Source: JACVRW01 sp036519295 (GTDB lineage Bacteria > Actinomycetota > Thermoleophilia > Solirubrobacterales > Thermoleophilaceae). From it: a stretch of DNA of 35,267 nucleotides. Below the pieces are notes generated by a model. The model did not search any database. It saw only the letters and a list, made by a program, of their open reading frames with translations, and had not been told where the DNA came from. This document shows, in pieces, positions 6,986 to 17,103 of this stretch. The stretch's first letter is position 1. Each line of letters starts with the position of its first letter. The translations under genes and the position numbers were made by a program. The DNA lies in contig DATDLN010000209.1 in assembly GCA_036519295.1 (NCBI GenBank), forward strand, positions 1 through 35,267, given 5' to 3'.

Positions 6986-9513
6986 GGCCCGGCATGTCCG
7001 CGCCGAGTGGCCCGCCGAGCACCGCGCCGAGCGGCGGGCCGTCCAAGATCCTCTGGGTTGCCCCCTTGCGGGCGGCAGCCGACCTCGCGGTCCGCCGGCC
7101 GTGGCACCTCGCGGCGGCATCCGTCGCGGCTGGCCTCGCTCTCGCTCCAGCGGGAACTGCTGCGATCTTCTCCGTCGCGGCGATCGCCGTCGCGGTCCTC
7201 TCTGCCGTCCGGGCCGCCGCGCTCGGGGCGCTCTGCGCCGCGTTGGTGCTCGCGGGGTCCGCCGTGGGCACGCCGCGGCTTGCCGCGATCGATGCGCCGG
7301 CGGCGAAGGTTCGTGACGGCGAGCGCGTCTCCCTGACGGCGCACCTGCTCACGCGCCCGCGCCCGTCGGCGTTCGGGGCGAGCGCGGACATCGGCGTCAC
7401 GCGCGGGCGGCTGACGGGAGCGCGGCTCTTGCTTCGAATCCCCCGGTGGGCGCGCCTGCCTGCGCCTGCCCCGATCGGCGCCGAGCTTGCCATCGCCGGG
7501 CATCTGCGTACGCTCCACGGCCCCGCTGCGGGCGAGCGCTACTCGGCGGGCGACTCCTTCGACTTCGCCGAACATCTCCGCCGGCGCGGAGTGGCGGGTG
7601 AGCTGCTGCTCGACCGGGCCCGCGCGACTGGGCGCCGGCGCGGCGGGCTCGCCGGGCTGCTGGATCGCATGCGGGCGCGGGCCGAGCGGGCGGTGGCCGC
7701 CGGAATGTCGCCGGACGATGCGGCGCTCGCGCGCGGCATGGTTCTCGGCCAGGACGAGCAGATCGCGGAGTCCGTGCGCCAGGACTTCCGGGACTCGGGA
7801 CTGGCACACCTGCTGGCCGTGAGCGGCCAGAACGTGATGCTGCTCGCCGCGCTCGCCCTCCCGCTTCTCGCGGCAGTCGGGCTCGGGCCGCGCGGACGGG
7901 CCGTATCGCTGCTCTTCCTGATCGCGGTCTACGTGCCGCTCGCAGGCGCGGGACCCTCACTTCAGCGCGCGGGCGTGATGGGTGCTGCGGGCATTGCCGC
8001 CATGACACTCTCGAGGCCGGCCTCGCGCTGGTACGCGCTGCTCCTGGCCGCCGCGCTCACGCTGGCGCTCAACCCGCGCGCCTGGGGTGATCCCGGCTGG
8101 CAGCTCTCGTTCGCGGCCGTAGTCGGAATCCTCACCCTCGGTCCGCCGCTCCAGCGGTGCCTTCGCTGGCTGCTCGGGGCGGGCAGAGCCTTGCCGTTTG
8201 GGAGGGCTTCGCCCGCGGGCCGGATCGCGAGCCGGATCGCCGACGGGCTCGCCGAGGGCGCCGCCATCACCGTCGCGGCGACGCTCGCGACCGCTCCGCT
8301 GCTCGCCCACCACTTCGACTCGGTTCCGCTCGCTGGACTGCCCGCCAACCTGCTTGCGCTTCCGGCCGTCGCTCCCGCCATGTGGCTGGGAATGGTCAAG
8401 GCGGCGCTCGGCCAGGCAGGGGCCGTTCTGCCGCCTGCGGAAATCCTCGCGGGCGCGCTGGGTCCCGTCGCGGATGCCCCCGTCGCGTACCTCGCCGGCT
8501 TGGCCGAGCGCTTCGCGGACGTGCCGGGAGGCCGGCTCACGCTGCCGCTCGCGTCGCCGACCTGGGTGATCGGAGCGTATGCGCTGATGGGCGCAGCGGC
8601 CGCGGGGGCGGCCGGCGCCGTCCGAGCGCTCGGACGGCGCGGCGAGGAGCTCGCAGCAAGCTGGCGCCGCCGTCCGCGCACGCAGCGGCTCGCGGTCGCC
8701 GTGGCGACCCTCGTCGTGCTCTCGCTGCCGGCCGCCCGCCTGATGTCGGGGCCGAGCCCGCCCGGCGAGTTGACGGTCCGTTTTCTCGATGTCGGCCAGG
8801 GCGACGGCACACTCATCCAGCATCCGGACGGCACGGCCGTGCTCTTCGACGGCGGTCCGCCCGAGGCGGGAACCGCGCGCCTGCTGCGGCGAGCCGGTGT
8901 GCGCCGGCTCTCCCTGGTCGTTGCCACGCACGCCTCGCGCGACCACCACGGCGGGCTCGCCGAGGTGCTCGACCGCTACCCCGTCGACCTGCTCCTCGAC
9001 GGCGGCGACGGCACTCGCGATCCGGGATTCCGTGCCGTCCTCGCCGAGGCGGCGCGGCGCCACGTGCGCCGGGTCCGGGCGGTCGCCCCGATGAGCATCC
9101 GGGCGGGCGGGCTGCAGATAGCCGTCCTCTCCCCGCCGCCGCGGCCCCGCGGTCCACCGCCCGAGGACCCAAACCCGCGGGGGGTGGTGGCCGTGGTCAG
9201 CGTCGGCGAGTTCGACCTGCTGTTGTCGGCGGACGCCGAAAGCGAGGCCCTGCTCCCGCTCGACCTCCCAGACGTCGACGCCATGAAGGTGCCCCATCAC
9301 GGGAGCGCCGACCCCGGCCTGCCGGAGGTGCTCGAGCGACTTCGCCCTGAGCTCGCCGCGATCGAGGTCGGCCCGAACACCTACGGACACCCGACGCAGT
9401 CCACGCTGGCGGCCCTGGACCGCGCCGGAGTCCGCACCTACCGGACCGACCGCGACGGGACGGTGACCCTCAGCGTCGAGGCCGGCGAGGCATCGGTCTC
9501 GACGGAGCGGTGA
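6982..9513 (+). CDS. comEC: ComEC/Rec2 DNA uptake channel
   Basis: Encodes 843 residues, full length for the fused form. Order: N-terminal membrane helices (about 30-95), a soluble DUF4131-type region (about 100-230), the multi-helix Competence domain (about 235-560, with SGLAHLLAVSGQNVMLL near its start) and a C-terminal metallo-beta-lactamase-like domain from about 595 (VRFLDVGQGDG). In that domain THASRDHHGG supplies an HxxxDH metal motif (His650, Asp654, His655), and KVPHHGS lies further on. It imports single-stranded DNA across the membrane, and the lactamase-like domain may degrade the other strand. The GTG start overlaps the comEA stop by 4 nt. No ComEB or other competence gene is nearby. 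Confidence 0.93.
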   Translation: MRPGMSAPSGPPSTAPSGGPSKILWVAPLRAAADLAVRRPWHLAAASVAAGLALAPAGTAAIFSVAAIAVAVLSAVRAAALGALCAALVLAGSAVGTPRLAAIDAPAAKVRDGERVSLTAHLLTRPRPSAFGASADIGVTRGRLTGARLLLRIPRWARLPAPAPIGAELAIAGHLRTLHGPAAGERYSAGDSFDFAEHLRRRGVAGELLLDRARATGRRRGGLAGLLDRMRARAERAVAAGMSPDDAALARGMVLGQDEQIAESVRQDFRDSGLAHLLAVSGQNVMLLAALALPLLAAVGLGPRGRAVSLLFLIAVYVPLAGAGPSLQRAGVMGAAGIAAMTLSRPASRWYALLLAAALTLALNPRAWGDPGWQLSFAAVVGILTLGPPLQRCLRWLLGAGRALPFGRASPAGRIASRIADGLAEGAAITVAATLATAPLLAHHFDSVPLAGLPANLLALPAVAPAMWLGMVKAALGQAGAVLPPAEILAGALGPVADAPVAYLAGLAERFADVPGGRLTLPLASPTWVIGAYALMGAAAAGAAGAVRALGRRGEELAASWRRRPRTQRLAVAVATLVVLSLPAARLMSGPSPPGELTVRFLDVGQGDGTLIQHPDGTAVLFDGGPPEAGTARLLRRAGVRRLSLVVATHASRDHHGGLAEVLDRYPVDLLLDGGDGTRDPGFRAVLAEAARRHVRRVRAVAPMSIRAGGLQIAVLSPPPRPRGPPPEDPNPRGVVAVVSVGEFDLLLSADAESEALLPLDLPDVDAMKVPHHGSADPGLPEVLERLRPELAAIEVGPNTYGHPTQSTLAALDRAGVRTYRTDRDGTVTLSVEAGEASVSTER

Positions 9514-9556
9514 GGCGAAAGGCGGCGACAGAACGGTGGGTTGAACGGCCCCGACA

Positions 9557-9562
9557 TAGACT
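9557..9562 (+). promoter_or_regulatory. Leaderless -10 element (holA)
   Basis: TAGACT ends 6 nt before GTG 9569. The gap after comEC is only 55 nt, so holA may be transcribed both from here and by read-through. Confidence 0.5.
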
Positions 9563-9568
9563 CCGGAT

Positions 9569-10531
9569 GTGGCCGAGCTCAAGCCCGCCTACCTCGTCTG
9601 CGGCGACGATGACGCCAAGATCGACGCCTGGCGGGCGCGGGTTCGCCGCCGGGCCGAGGACGAGCGCGGTCCAGGCGGACTTGAGACGTTCGACGCCCAG
9701 TCGACCGAGCCCGCCGAGGTCGCCGCCGCGCTCGCGGCGCTGACGTTCGACCCCGGTACCCGGTACCTGCTGGTGGACGATGCCGGTGCCTGGAAGCCTG
9801 GCGCGCTGGAGGTGGTCGAGAGCGCCCTCGCCGCGCTGCCCGCCGAGACCGTGCTCGTGCTGATCGTCCGCGGGAAGCCGCAGAAGCAGCTACGGGCGTT
9901 GGTCGAGAAGGTGGGCGGCGAGGTGCGCGAGTACACCGCGCCGAAGCCCTGGCACCTGCCCAAATGGTGCATCGAGCGCGGCCGCGAGCTCGGGATCGAG
10001 TTGGACGGCGAGGCCGCAAAGGAGCTCGTGGGGCTCGTCGGGACCAGCCAGCAGCGGCTCAGCCGCGAGCTCGAGAAGCTTGCGCTGGCGGTCCACCCGG
10101 CCACGACCGTCTCGGTCGGCGACGTGGAGCGCCTCGCCGCCCGCGACGCCGCACCGCAGGCGTACGACCTGGCCGACGCGCTGGTGGCGGGCGACCTGCG
10201 CGCCACGCTCGCGCTCGCCGAGCAGCTCGAGGCACACGGCGAGCGGCCGGGCAGGCTGATCTTCCCGATTGCCCGCCGCCTGCGCGAGGTGCACCGAGCC
10301 GCGGTGATGCTCGACGCCGGCATATCCGAGCAGAAGGTGGGGGAGGCGCTGCGGGCGCCGCCCTGGCTGGCGAAGAAGACCGTCGCGCGGGCGAAGAAGG
10401 CGGACGCCGCGGCGCTCGAGCGCGCGCTCGGCGTTTTCGCGGAGCTCGAGGTCGAGCTGCGCGGTGGCGGCGACGTTCAGTTCGACGAGGACACGGCGTT
10501 CTCGCTGGCGCTCGCGCGCGCCGCGGGCTGA
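9569..10531 (+). CDS. holA: DNA polymerase III delta subunit
   Basis: Encodes 320 residues, normal length. It is the clamp-loader delta subunit, which opens the beta sliding clamp. It begins AELKPAYLVCGDDD, a degenerate P-loop-like start typical of HolA. Middle motifs include AYDLADALVAGD, and the C-terminal collar helices contain REVHRAAVMLDAGIS and HolA-like A-L-x-x-P-P-W-L-A-K-K. GTG 9569 is chosen over the out-of-frame ATG two bases upstream. Its position after comEC and near rpsT matches the widespread order comEA-comEC-holA-rpsT. An acetyltransferase gene follows after 5 nt. Confidence 0.92.
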   Translation: MAELKPAYLVCGDDDAKIDAWRARVRRRAEDERGPGGLETFDAQSTEPAEVAAALAALTFDPGTRYLLVDDAGAWKPGALEVVESALAALPAETVLVLIVRGKPQKQLRALVEKVGGEVREYTAPKPWHLPKWCIERGRELGIELDGEAAKELVGLVGTSQQRLSRELEKLALAVHPATTVSVGDVERLAARDAAPQAYDLADALVAGDLRATLALAEQLEAHGERPGRLIFPIARRLREVHRAAVMLDAGISEQKVGEALRAPPWLAKKTVARAKKADAAALERALGVFAELEVELRGGGDVQFDEDTAFSLALARAAG

Positions 10532-10536
10532 GAGCT

Positions 10537-11076
10537 GTGGTCACCATCCGGGACGCCGGGTCGGCGGACGCGACCGCTATCGCGGCCATCTACAACGAGG
10601 GCATCGAGGATCGGACGGCCACGTTCGAGACCGCACCCCGGACGCCCGCGGACATCGAAGGCTGGCTCGCCGCCGGCCGGCGACTGCCGGTGCTCGTGGC
10701 GACGGAGGACGGCGCGGTGCGAGGTTGGGCGCGCATCGCCCCCTACAGTGAGCGCGTCGCCTATGCCGGCGTGGGTGAGGTGTCGGTTTACGTCGAGCGG
10801 ACGGCTCGTGGCCGCGGGATCGGCAGCGCGCTGCTCAACACCCTGGCGGACCGGGGCGAGGAGCTCGGCTACTGGAAGCTCACCAGCAAGGTCTTCACCG
10901 ACAACTTGGCCAGCGCCGCGCTCGTGCGCCGATGCGGCTGGCGCGAGGTCGGGACGCACGTGAGGCATGGACGGCTCGACGGCCACTGGCGCGACGTCGT
11001 GGTGGTCGAGTTGCTGCTCGGCGAGGCGTCGGTGGATCGTCGGGCCCCGTGCGGCGAGGCGGCACCGCCGCCGTAG
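10537..11076 (+). CDS. PAT/Bar-like GNAT N-acetyltransferase
   Basis: Encodes 179 residues. The GNAT core is clear. IYNEGIEDRTATFET near the N-terminus resembles phosphinothricin acetyltransferases. VYVERTARGRGIGSALL is the acetyl-CoA-binding motif A (R/Q-x-x-G-x-G/A). GTHVRHGRLDGHWRDVVVVE matches the PAT C-terminal block. Related enzymes acetylate phosphinothricin, arsinothricin or methionine sulfoximine, but the substrate here is unknown. GTG 10537 lies 5 nt after the holA stop, so the gene is probably co-transcribed with it. It is convergent with the phospholipase C-like gene. Confidence 0.85.
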   Translation: MVTIRDAGSADATAIAAIYNEGIEDRTATFETAPRTPADIEGWLAAGRRLPVLVATEDGAVRGWARIAPYSERVAYAGVGEVSVYVERTARGRGIGSALLNTLADRGEELGYWKLTSKVFTDNLASAALVRRCGWREVGTHVRHGRLDGHWRDVVVVELLLGEASVDRRAPCGEAAPPP

Positions 11077-11133
11077 GGGTACCACCACTCCTTGGGACCG
11101 CTCCTCGTTAACGCGTAAGGTCGGCTGTGGACG

Positions 11134-11170
11134 CCGCCTCGTGTCGGCGCGGGTGCGCCCGTCGCGGCGG
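11134..11170. terminator. Possible bidirectional hairpin between convergent genes
   Basis: Outer arms CCGCC/GGCGG and inner arms GGCGC/GCGCC around a GGGT loop form a nested GC hairpin between two gene ends. There is no T-run, so this is only a candidate terminator. Confidence 0.3.
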
Positions 11171-11178
11171 GGCGGCCC

Positions 11179-12648
11179 TTACCCCGGGCGCGCCCGCGCC
11201 GCCCGCGCGACCGCGTCCGGCAGGGTGAAGATGTCCCCGAGCTTGCCCTCGTACACCGGCGCCCCATAACGCTCGGCGATGTGCTCGAGGTCCTCGAGGT
11301 CGCTCGCGTGCGCCTCCTGCGAGTCGAGGACGTCGCCGCCTCCGAGCGCGCAGGGGGAGGTCATGATCTCGGGAGGGTCGGGCAGCGCGGGGGCTTCGAA
11401 GTCGGGGTGCCTCCACTCGAAGCTCTGGCCGATGTTGCGAGCGAAGTGCATGCGGGTGGTCAGGTCACCGAGGCCGAAGCGGTACGAGATCAGCTTGAGG
11501 ATCGACTCGTGGCCGTAGGCGCCGTGGTCGACCCGGAACTCCCTGCCGTGGTCGAAGTGAAGGTCCCCGCGCTTGCGGCGGCGCCGGGCGAACGGCGAGA
11601 TCGCGACGGCCGGCGTGCGGAACCCCATCTGCCCGAAGTCCTGGTTGAGATCGGGGCTCGAGCGGTCGTCGGGCACTTGCGGCGGGCGGACGTGATCGAA
11701 GAAGCCGCCCCACTCGTCGTAGACGACGAACAGGGCGCCGCGGCTGTAGTTGGGCGAGCGCACGAAGGCGTTCACCACGTCCGCCATGAACGCCTGCCCC
11801 AGACGCACGTCGCCGAGCGGATGCTCGTCGGCCGAGAGACCGTCCCCGCCGCCGCCGTCGCGAAACGGCGGGTCCACGAACGAGATGTTCGGCAGCGTGC
11901 CGGCCGCGCAGTCCTCGTAGTAGCGCGAGATGGGGTTGATCCACGGCAGGGCGCGCGACCCGAAGAGCGCCGCGAACGGGAGGTCGGAGGCGTAGTAGCG
12001 GGCGCTCAGCCCGCGGCCGATCGCGCGGTCGAAGATCGTCTCCCAGTTGTTGCCGCCGGGCAGGCTCGTGTTGGTCATGAGCCCGCCCGACTGGGCCGAC
12101 CACTTGTAGAAGCGGTTCGGCCAGGTCGAGGCGAGAAGCGAGCAGAAGTAGCGGTCGTAGAGCGTGTACTGGCGGGCCACCTCGTGGATGAAACCGAGCT
12201 CGCCGCGGTTGAAGTAGGTGAGCGCGAGCACGTCGTTGCCGGAGCCGGCGGCGAGGAACCCACCCAGAAGCTGCGCGCGCCCCGAGTCCCAGCCGTGCCC
12301 CGGATCGGGATGGCCGCAGCCCTTGTACTGCACGCCGCCGGTGCCGAGGGTCGAGAAGTGGCGGGTCGGCACCTGCTGGCCGGCGGGGTCCGGGTAGCTC
12401 TGCTGCTGCACTCCGTCCGCCTCTCGGGAGAGCCAGCCGAAGTAGTGGTCGAACGACCGGTTCTCCATCATCAGGACGACGAAGTGGTCGATCTCGACGT
12501 TGCGCGGCGAGGGGAGCGCGGAGTCGCGATGGGATGCCTCGGCGGCCTCGGCCAGGAGCGTGGAGGCGGTGATCCCCGCGGTTCCCGCGAGCCCGGCCGC
12601 CCACGCCGTGCGCTCGAGGAACTCCCGCCGCGAGAGATCGCCCTGCAT
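11179..12648 (-). CDS. Tat-exported phospholipase C/acid phosphatase-family phosphoesterase
   Basis: Encodes 489 residues. SRREFLERTAWAAGLAG at residues 6-22 is a Tat signal, so the protein is folded before export. The family signature MENRSFDHYFG is at 61-71. ASTWPNRFY (Thr175) fits the catalytic Thr region of PLC/AcpA enzymes. Later blocks include FVVYDEWGGFFDHVRPP and DHGAYGHESILKLI, with further metal-binding Asp and His residues. It likely hydrolyses a phosphate ester such as a phospholipid at the cell surface. The substrate is not determinable. ATG 12648 begins directly at the Tat signal, and TAGTCT at 12659-12664 lies 10 nt upstream. rpsT lies upstream on the same strand across a 48-nt gap. 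Confidence 0.9.
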   Translation of the reverse strand: MQGDLSRREFLERTAWAAGLAGTAGITASTLLAEAAEASHRDSALPSPRNVEIDHFVVLMMENRSFDHYFGWLSREADGVQQQSYPDPAGQQVPTRHFSTLGTGGVQYKGCGHPDPGHGWDSGRAQLLGGFLAAGSGNDVLALTYFNRGELGFIHEVARQYTLYDRYFCSLLASTWPNRFYKWSAQSGGLMTNTSLPGGNNWETIFDRAIGRGLSARYYASDLPFAALFGSRALPWINPISRYYEDCAAGTLPNISFVDPPFRDGGGGDGLSADEHPLGDVRLGQAFMADVVNAFVRSPNYSRGALFVVYDEWGGFFDHVRPPQVPDDRSSPDLNQDFGQMGFRTPAVAISPFARRRRKRGDLHFDHGREFRVDHGAYGHESILKLISYRFGLGDLTTRMHFARNIGQSFEWRHPDFEAPALPDPPEIMTSPCALGGGDVLDSQEAHASDLEDLEHIAERYGAPVYEGKLGDIFTLPDAVARAARARPG

Positions 12649-12658
12649 CGCGCCGGGC

Positions 12659-12664
12659 AGACTA
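12659..12664 (-). promoter_or_regulatory. Possible -10 element of the phospholipase C-like gene
   Basis: TAGTCT on the minus strand ends 10 nt before ATG 12648. The spacing is slightly longer than in the best leaderless candidates, giving a leader of only a few bases. Confidence 0.35.
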
Positions 12665-12696
12665 CGCCGCCGGCGGGCGATGGTGTAGCAGTCCGG

Positions 12697-12960
12697 TTAC
12701 GGAAGGCGCGACCGGATGCGCGCCGCGCGCGCTTTCTTGCGCGCACCATTGTTCCGGTGAAGCGCCCCGGACTTCACAGCCTTGTCGATCCGGGAAGCGA
12801 GCGTGCGGAGCTCGCTGTCGGCGCGGCCGGAGTCGCCGTCGCTCACGGCGGCCTCGAGCCGGCGGAACCAGGTCTTCACCTGAGACGTGCGGCGGCGATT
12901 CTCGAGCCGCTCGCGCTCCGCCCGGTGGATCCGCTTTTCTTGTGAAGGAATGTTGGCCAT
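12697..12960 (-). CDS. rpsT: 30S ribosomal protein S20
   Basis: Encodes 87 residues, normal S20 length. It opens MANIPSQEKRIHRAERERLENR and ends with the basic LHRNNGARKKARAARIRSRL block, both typical of S20, which binds 16S rRNA early in assembly. Compared with many S20 proteins the middle carries more acidic residues (DGDSGRADSELR). It is transcribed opposite to murJ, and a TACACT hexamer at 13006-13011 (minus strand) could be its -10 box, leaving a leader of about 40 nt. rpsT close to holA, murJ and lepA is a conserved arrangement. Confidence 0.95.
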   Translation of the reverse strand: MANIPSQEKRIHRAERERLENRRRTSQVKTWFRRLEAAVSDGDSGRADSELRTLASRIDKAVKSGALHRNNGARKKARAARIRSRLP

Positions 12961-13005
12961 AGACGCACGGACGCCGCGACCGTTGGAGCGGCGCGGCGGA
13001 GGCCA

Positions 13006-13011
13006 AGTGTA
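13006..13011 (-). promoter_or_regulatory. Possible -10 element of rpsT
   Basis: TACACT on the minus strand lies about 45 nt before the rpsT start and only 4 nt from the divergent murJ GTG. A short leader would follow. S20 leaders can be regulatory, but no clear structure was recognised. Confidence 0.35.
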
Positions 13012-13015
13012 GCGC

Positions 13016-14608
13016 GTGAGCACCGACGCTCCCGAGCGGCACGGCCACGCCCGCCGCCTCGCCCGCAACACCGCCTTCTTCTCGTTCGCGACCGGGCTTT
13101 CACGCGTCCTCGGGCTCGTGCGCGAGGTGGTCGCCGCGAGCTACTTCGGCGTGAGCGGCGCCATGTCGGCGTTCACGATCGCGTTCCAGGTGCCCAATCT
13201 GGTGCGCGCCCTGTTTGCGGACTCGGCGCTCCAGGGCGCCTTCATCCCGGTCTTCACCGAGCTGCTGGAGAAGGGCGAGCGGCGCGAGGCGTTCCGGATC
13301 GCCTCGAGTCTCTTCTTCCTGATCCTGCTCGTCCTCGGGGCGGTCACGGCCCTGTTCGTCCTCTTGGCGGAGCCGCTGATGTCGCTGTTCGCGCCCGGCT
13401 TCGACGACAACCCGGCGCTCAAGGACCTCACCGTCAACCTCGCCCGGCTGATGTTCCCGATCGTCGTTCTCCTCGCGTTGTCCGGGCTGGTGGTCGGGAT
13501 GCTCAACTCGTTCGAGCACTTCGCGGTGCCCGCACTGGCGCCGGTCGCGTGGAACCTGGTGATAATCGCCGCGCTCGTCGCGCTCGTTCCGGTGCTCCCG
13601 GACGACGACGAGATCTACGCCTACGCGATCGGGATCCTCGCCGGAACGGTCGTGCAGTTCCTGCTGCCGCTGCCGTGGCTGCGGGGCCGCGGCGGCCACT
13701 TCACGCTCACGCTGGACTGGCGCGACGCCCGCGTCCGCCGGGTCCTGAAGCTGATGTTTCCCGTGACGCTCGCGCTCGGGCTGATCAACCTGAGCCTGCT
13801 GATCAACTCGCTCTTCGGCACCCTCGTCTCGGACCAGGCGCCGGCCGCGATCGACAAAGCCTTCCGCATCTATCAGCTCCCGCAGGGCCTGTTCTCGATC
13901 TCGATCGCGACGATCCTGTTCCCCACCTTGGCGCGGTTCGCCACCCGGGGCGCCCGGGACGATCTGCGCCGCACGATGGCGGGCGGCGTTCGCCAGATCT
14001 GCCTGCTGCTCATTCCGAGCGCCGTGCTGATGGCGGTGCTGGCCGAGCCGATCACCCGGCTCGTCTACGAGCGGGGCGCGTTCGGCAACGAGGCTACCGA
14101 CCTCACCTCCACCGCCATGTTCTGGTGGTCGATCTCCCTGCCCTTCCAGGGAGTGAGCCTGCTCTTCTCGCGAACCTTCTTCAGCCTCCAGCGCCCCTGG
14201 GCGACCACGGCGCTCGCCGGGCTCAACCTCGTGGTGAACGCGGTGCTCGCGGCCCTCCTCCACGGCCCCTTCGAGATCGCCGGCATCGTGATCGGCACGG
14301 TGGCGGGCACGATCGCGATGTGCGTGGCGCAGGGCTGGATCCTGCGCCGCGACCTCGGCGGTATCGAGGGCGCCCGGACGATCGCCGCAGCGCTGCGGAT
14401 GCTCGTCGCCGCCGCGCTGCTCGGCGCGCTGGCCTACGGGGTCTGGTACGGCCTCGACGCCGCGTTCGGCCGCTCGCTCGTCGCCCAGGCGGTGTCCGTG
14501 CTGGGCGGGATCGCGGCGGGTATCGTCGTCTACGCGGCGGCGGTGTGGGTGCTGCGCGTGCCCGAGGCGCGCCAGATCAGGAGGCTGCTCATGACCCGGA
14601 GTGCCTAG
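13016..14608 (+). CDS. murJ: MurJ/MviN-type lipid II flippase
   Basis: Encodes 530 residues and moves lipid II across the membrane for peptidoglycan synthesis. The N-terminal signature is LARNTAFFSFATGLSRVLGLVREVVAA, in which GLSRVLGLVRE is highly conserved. FGVSGAMSAFTIAFQVPNL and ADSALQGAFIPVF follow. About 14 hydrophobic helices span the length, ending in a basic tail. The middle motif FRIYQLPQGLFSISIATILFP is also typical. This is the short form, without the kinase-like extension of mycobacterial MviN. GTG 13016 is used, with no clear ribosome site. The stop overlaps the end of the SnoaL-like gene on the other strand by about 20 nt. Confidence 0.95.
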   Translation: MSTDAPERHGHARRLARNTAFFSFATGLSRVLGLVREVVAASYFGVSGAMSAFTIAFQVPNLVRALFADSALQGAFIPVFTELLEKGERREAFRIASSLFFLILLVLGAVTALFVLLAEPLMSLFAPGFDDNPALKDLTVNLARLMFPIVVLLALSGLVVGMLNSFEHFAVPALAPVAWNLVIIAALVALVPVLPDDDEIYAYAIGILAGTVVQFLLPLPWLRGRGGHFTLTLDWRDARVRRVLKLMFPVTLALGLINLSLLINSLFGTLVSDQAPAAIDKAFRIYQLPQGLFSISIATILFPTLARFATRGARDDLRRTMAGGVRQICLLLIPSAVLMAVLAEPITRLVYERGAFGNEATDLTSTAMFWWSISLPFQGVSLLFSRTFFSLQRPWATTALAGLNLVVNAVLAALLHGPFEIAGIVIGTVAGTIAMCVAQGWILRRDLGGIEGARTIAAALRMLVAAALLGALAYGVWYGLDAAFGRSLVAQAVSVLGGIAAGIVVYAAAVWVLRVPEARQIRRLLMTRSA

Positions 14609-14991
14609 GTCGCACGGCCGCCACTGCCTCCTCCGCCGACGCATACACCCGGGCGCGGACCACCTTGCCCGCGCGCACCCGCCACACCCAGCCGGTCGAG
14701 CCAGACACAACGCGCGCCGGGGAGCGGGCGCTGACGCGGCCGGTCACGAGCACCTGCTCGCCGACGATTCGGTAGTCGGTGGGGGCGAGGCGCAGCTCGT
14801 CCCAGACCTCGGCCACGTCGCGAAAGTACTGGCGGATGCCGTCGTGGCCGCGGTACGGCCCGGTGCGTCCCCGCGTAGTCGCTCGTGACTGCGATGAACT
14901 CGATTTCGGGCGCGGCGAGCTCGAGCACGCGCTCCAAGTCGCGCTCCGCGAAGGCCGCGAACACGGCCTTGACGACATCAACATCGCTCAA
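14589..14991 (-). pseudogene. SnoaL/NTF2-like protein gene with a frameshift
   Basis: Two frames together give a protein of about 133 residues of the SnoaL-like (NTF2) fold. The first frame reads SDVDVVKAVFAAFAERDLER, then P-E-I-E-F-I-A-V-T-S-D-Y. The second reads GPYRGHDGIRQYFRDVAEVWDE, then DYRIVGEQVLVTGRV and GWVWRVRAGKVVRARVY. Such small proteins are often annotated as ketosteroid-isomerase-like and their substrates are rarely known. The shift lies at about 14868-14874 in a GCGGGG run and fits one extra base, so it may be a real mutation or a sequencing error. The start is probably TTG 14991, preceded by GTGGGG. The 3' end overlaps murJ tail to tail. Confidence 0.75.
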
Positions 14992-15015
14992 CCCCACGAG
15001 TCCGGCCGGGCACTT

Positions 15016-15184
15016 TAGATGACTGATCCCAGGCCCCCGCAGCCCTGGATGACGCGCCATACCGTCGCTGGGCGCCACCCGCGTCCTCGCCGATAGTTCT
15101 TCAACTATCGGCTTCGTCCGCGTGCGCCGCCCAGCTCGGTCTGGCGCGCCCCCAGGGGCACGCGGGTTCGGAATCAGTCATCTA
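15016..15184. repeat. 169-bp imperfect palindrome flanked by TA (possible MITE-like element)
   Basis: The two arms of 82-83 nt pair over their whole length. The outer 12 bases (TAGATGACTGAT / ATCAGTCATCTA) are perfect, and by hand about three quarters of the arm positions match. The centre is a perfect 10-bp hairpin, GCCGATAGTT-CTTC-AACTATCGGC, at 15089-15112. The centre of the hairpin is also the centre of the whole element, so it is one symmetric structure. Both ends are TA dinucleotides, as expected for elements that duplicate a TA target (IS630/mariner-type). It contains no gene and fills most of the gap between the SnoaL-like gene and lepA. If transcribed it would make a long RNA hairpin. 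A structured RNA or a terminator are alternatives. Confidence 0.7.
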
Positions 15185-15211
15185 GTGAGCTATCGCCATA
15201 CTCGGAGCCGC

Positions 15212-17029
<1,818 letters not shown>

Positions 17030-17091
17030 CGCCCTCCTGGGCCTAAACATCCAGTTCGCGCAGTTTTTAGAGAGCCCTTAGAACGCCGTCG

Positions 17092-17097
17092 TAGCTT
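17092..17097 (+). promoter_or_regulatory. Leaderless -10 element (sigma factor gene)
   Basis: TAGCTT ends 6 nt before GTG 17104. An AT-richer stretch (17063-17082, containing TTTTTAGAGAG) lies just upstream, where a -35 or other control site could be. Confidence 0.5.
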
Positions 17098-17103
17098 GGT
17101 GCC

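Noticed and set aside
7957..9582. Long minus-strand open frame opposite comEC
   Set aside because: It is an antisense shadow of the comEC C-terminal half.
11281..12945. Long plus-strand open frame opposite the phospholipase C-like gene and rpsT
   Set aside because: It shows no domain or start signal, and the opposite strand encodes two clear genes.
13100..14710. Long minus-strand open frame opposite murJ
   Set aside because: It is highly charged and repetitive in composition, typical of an antisense frame. MurJ on the plus strand is unambiguous.
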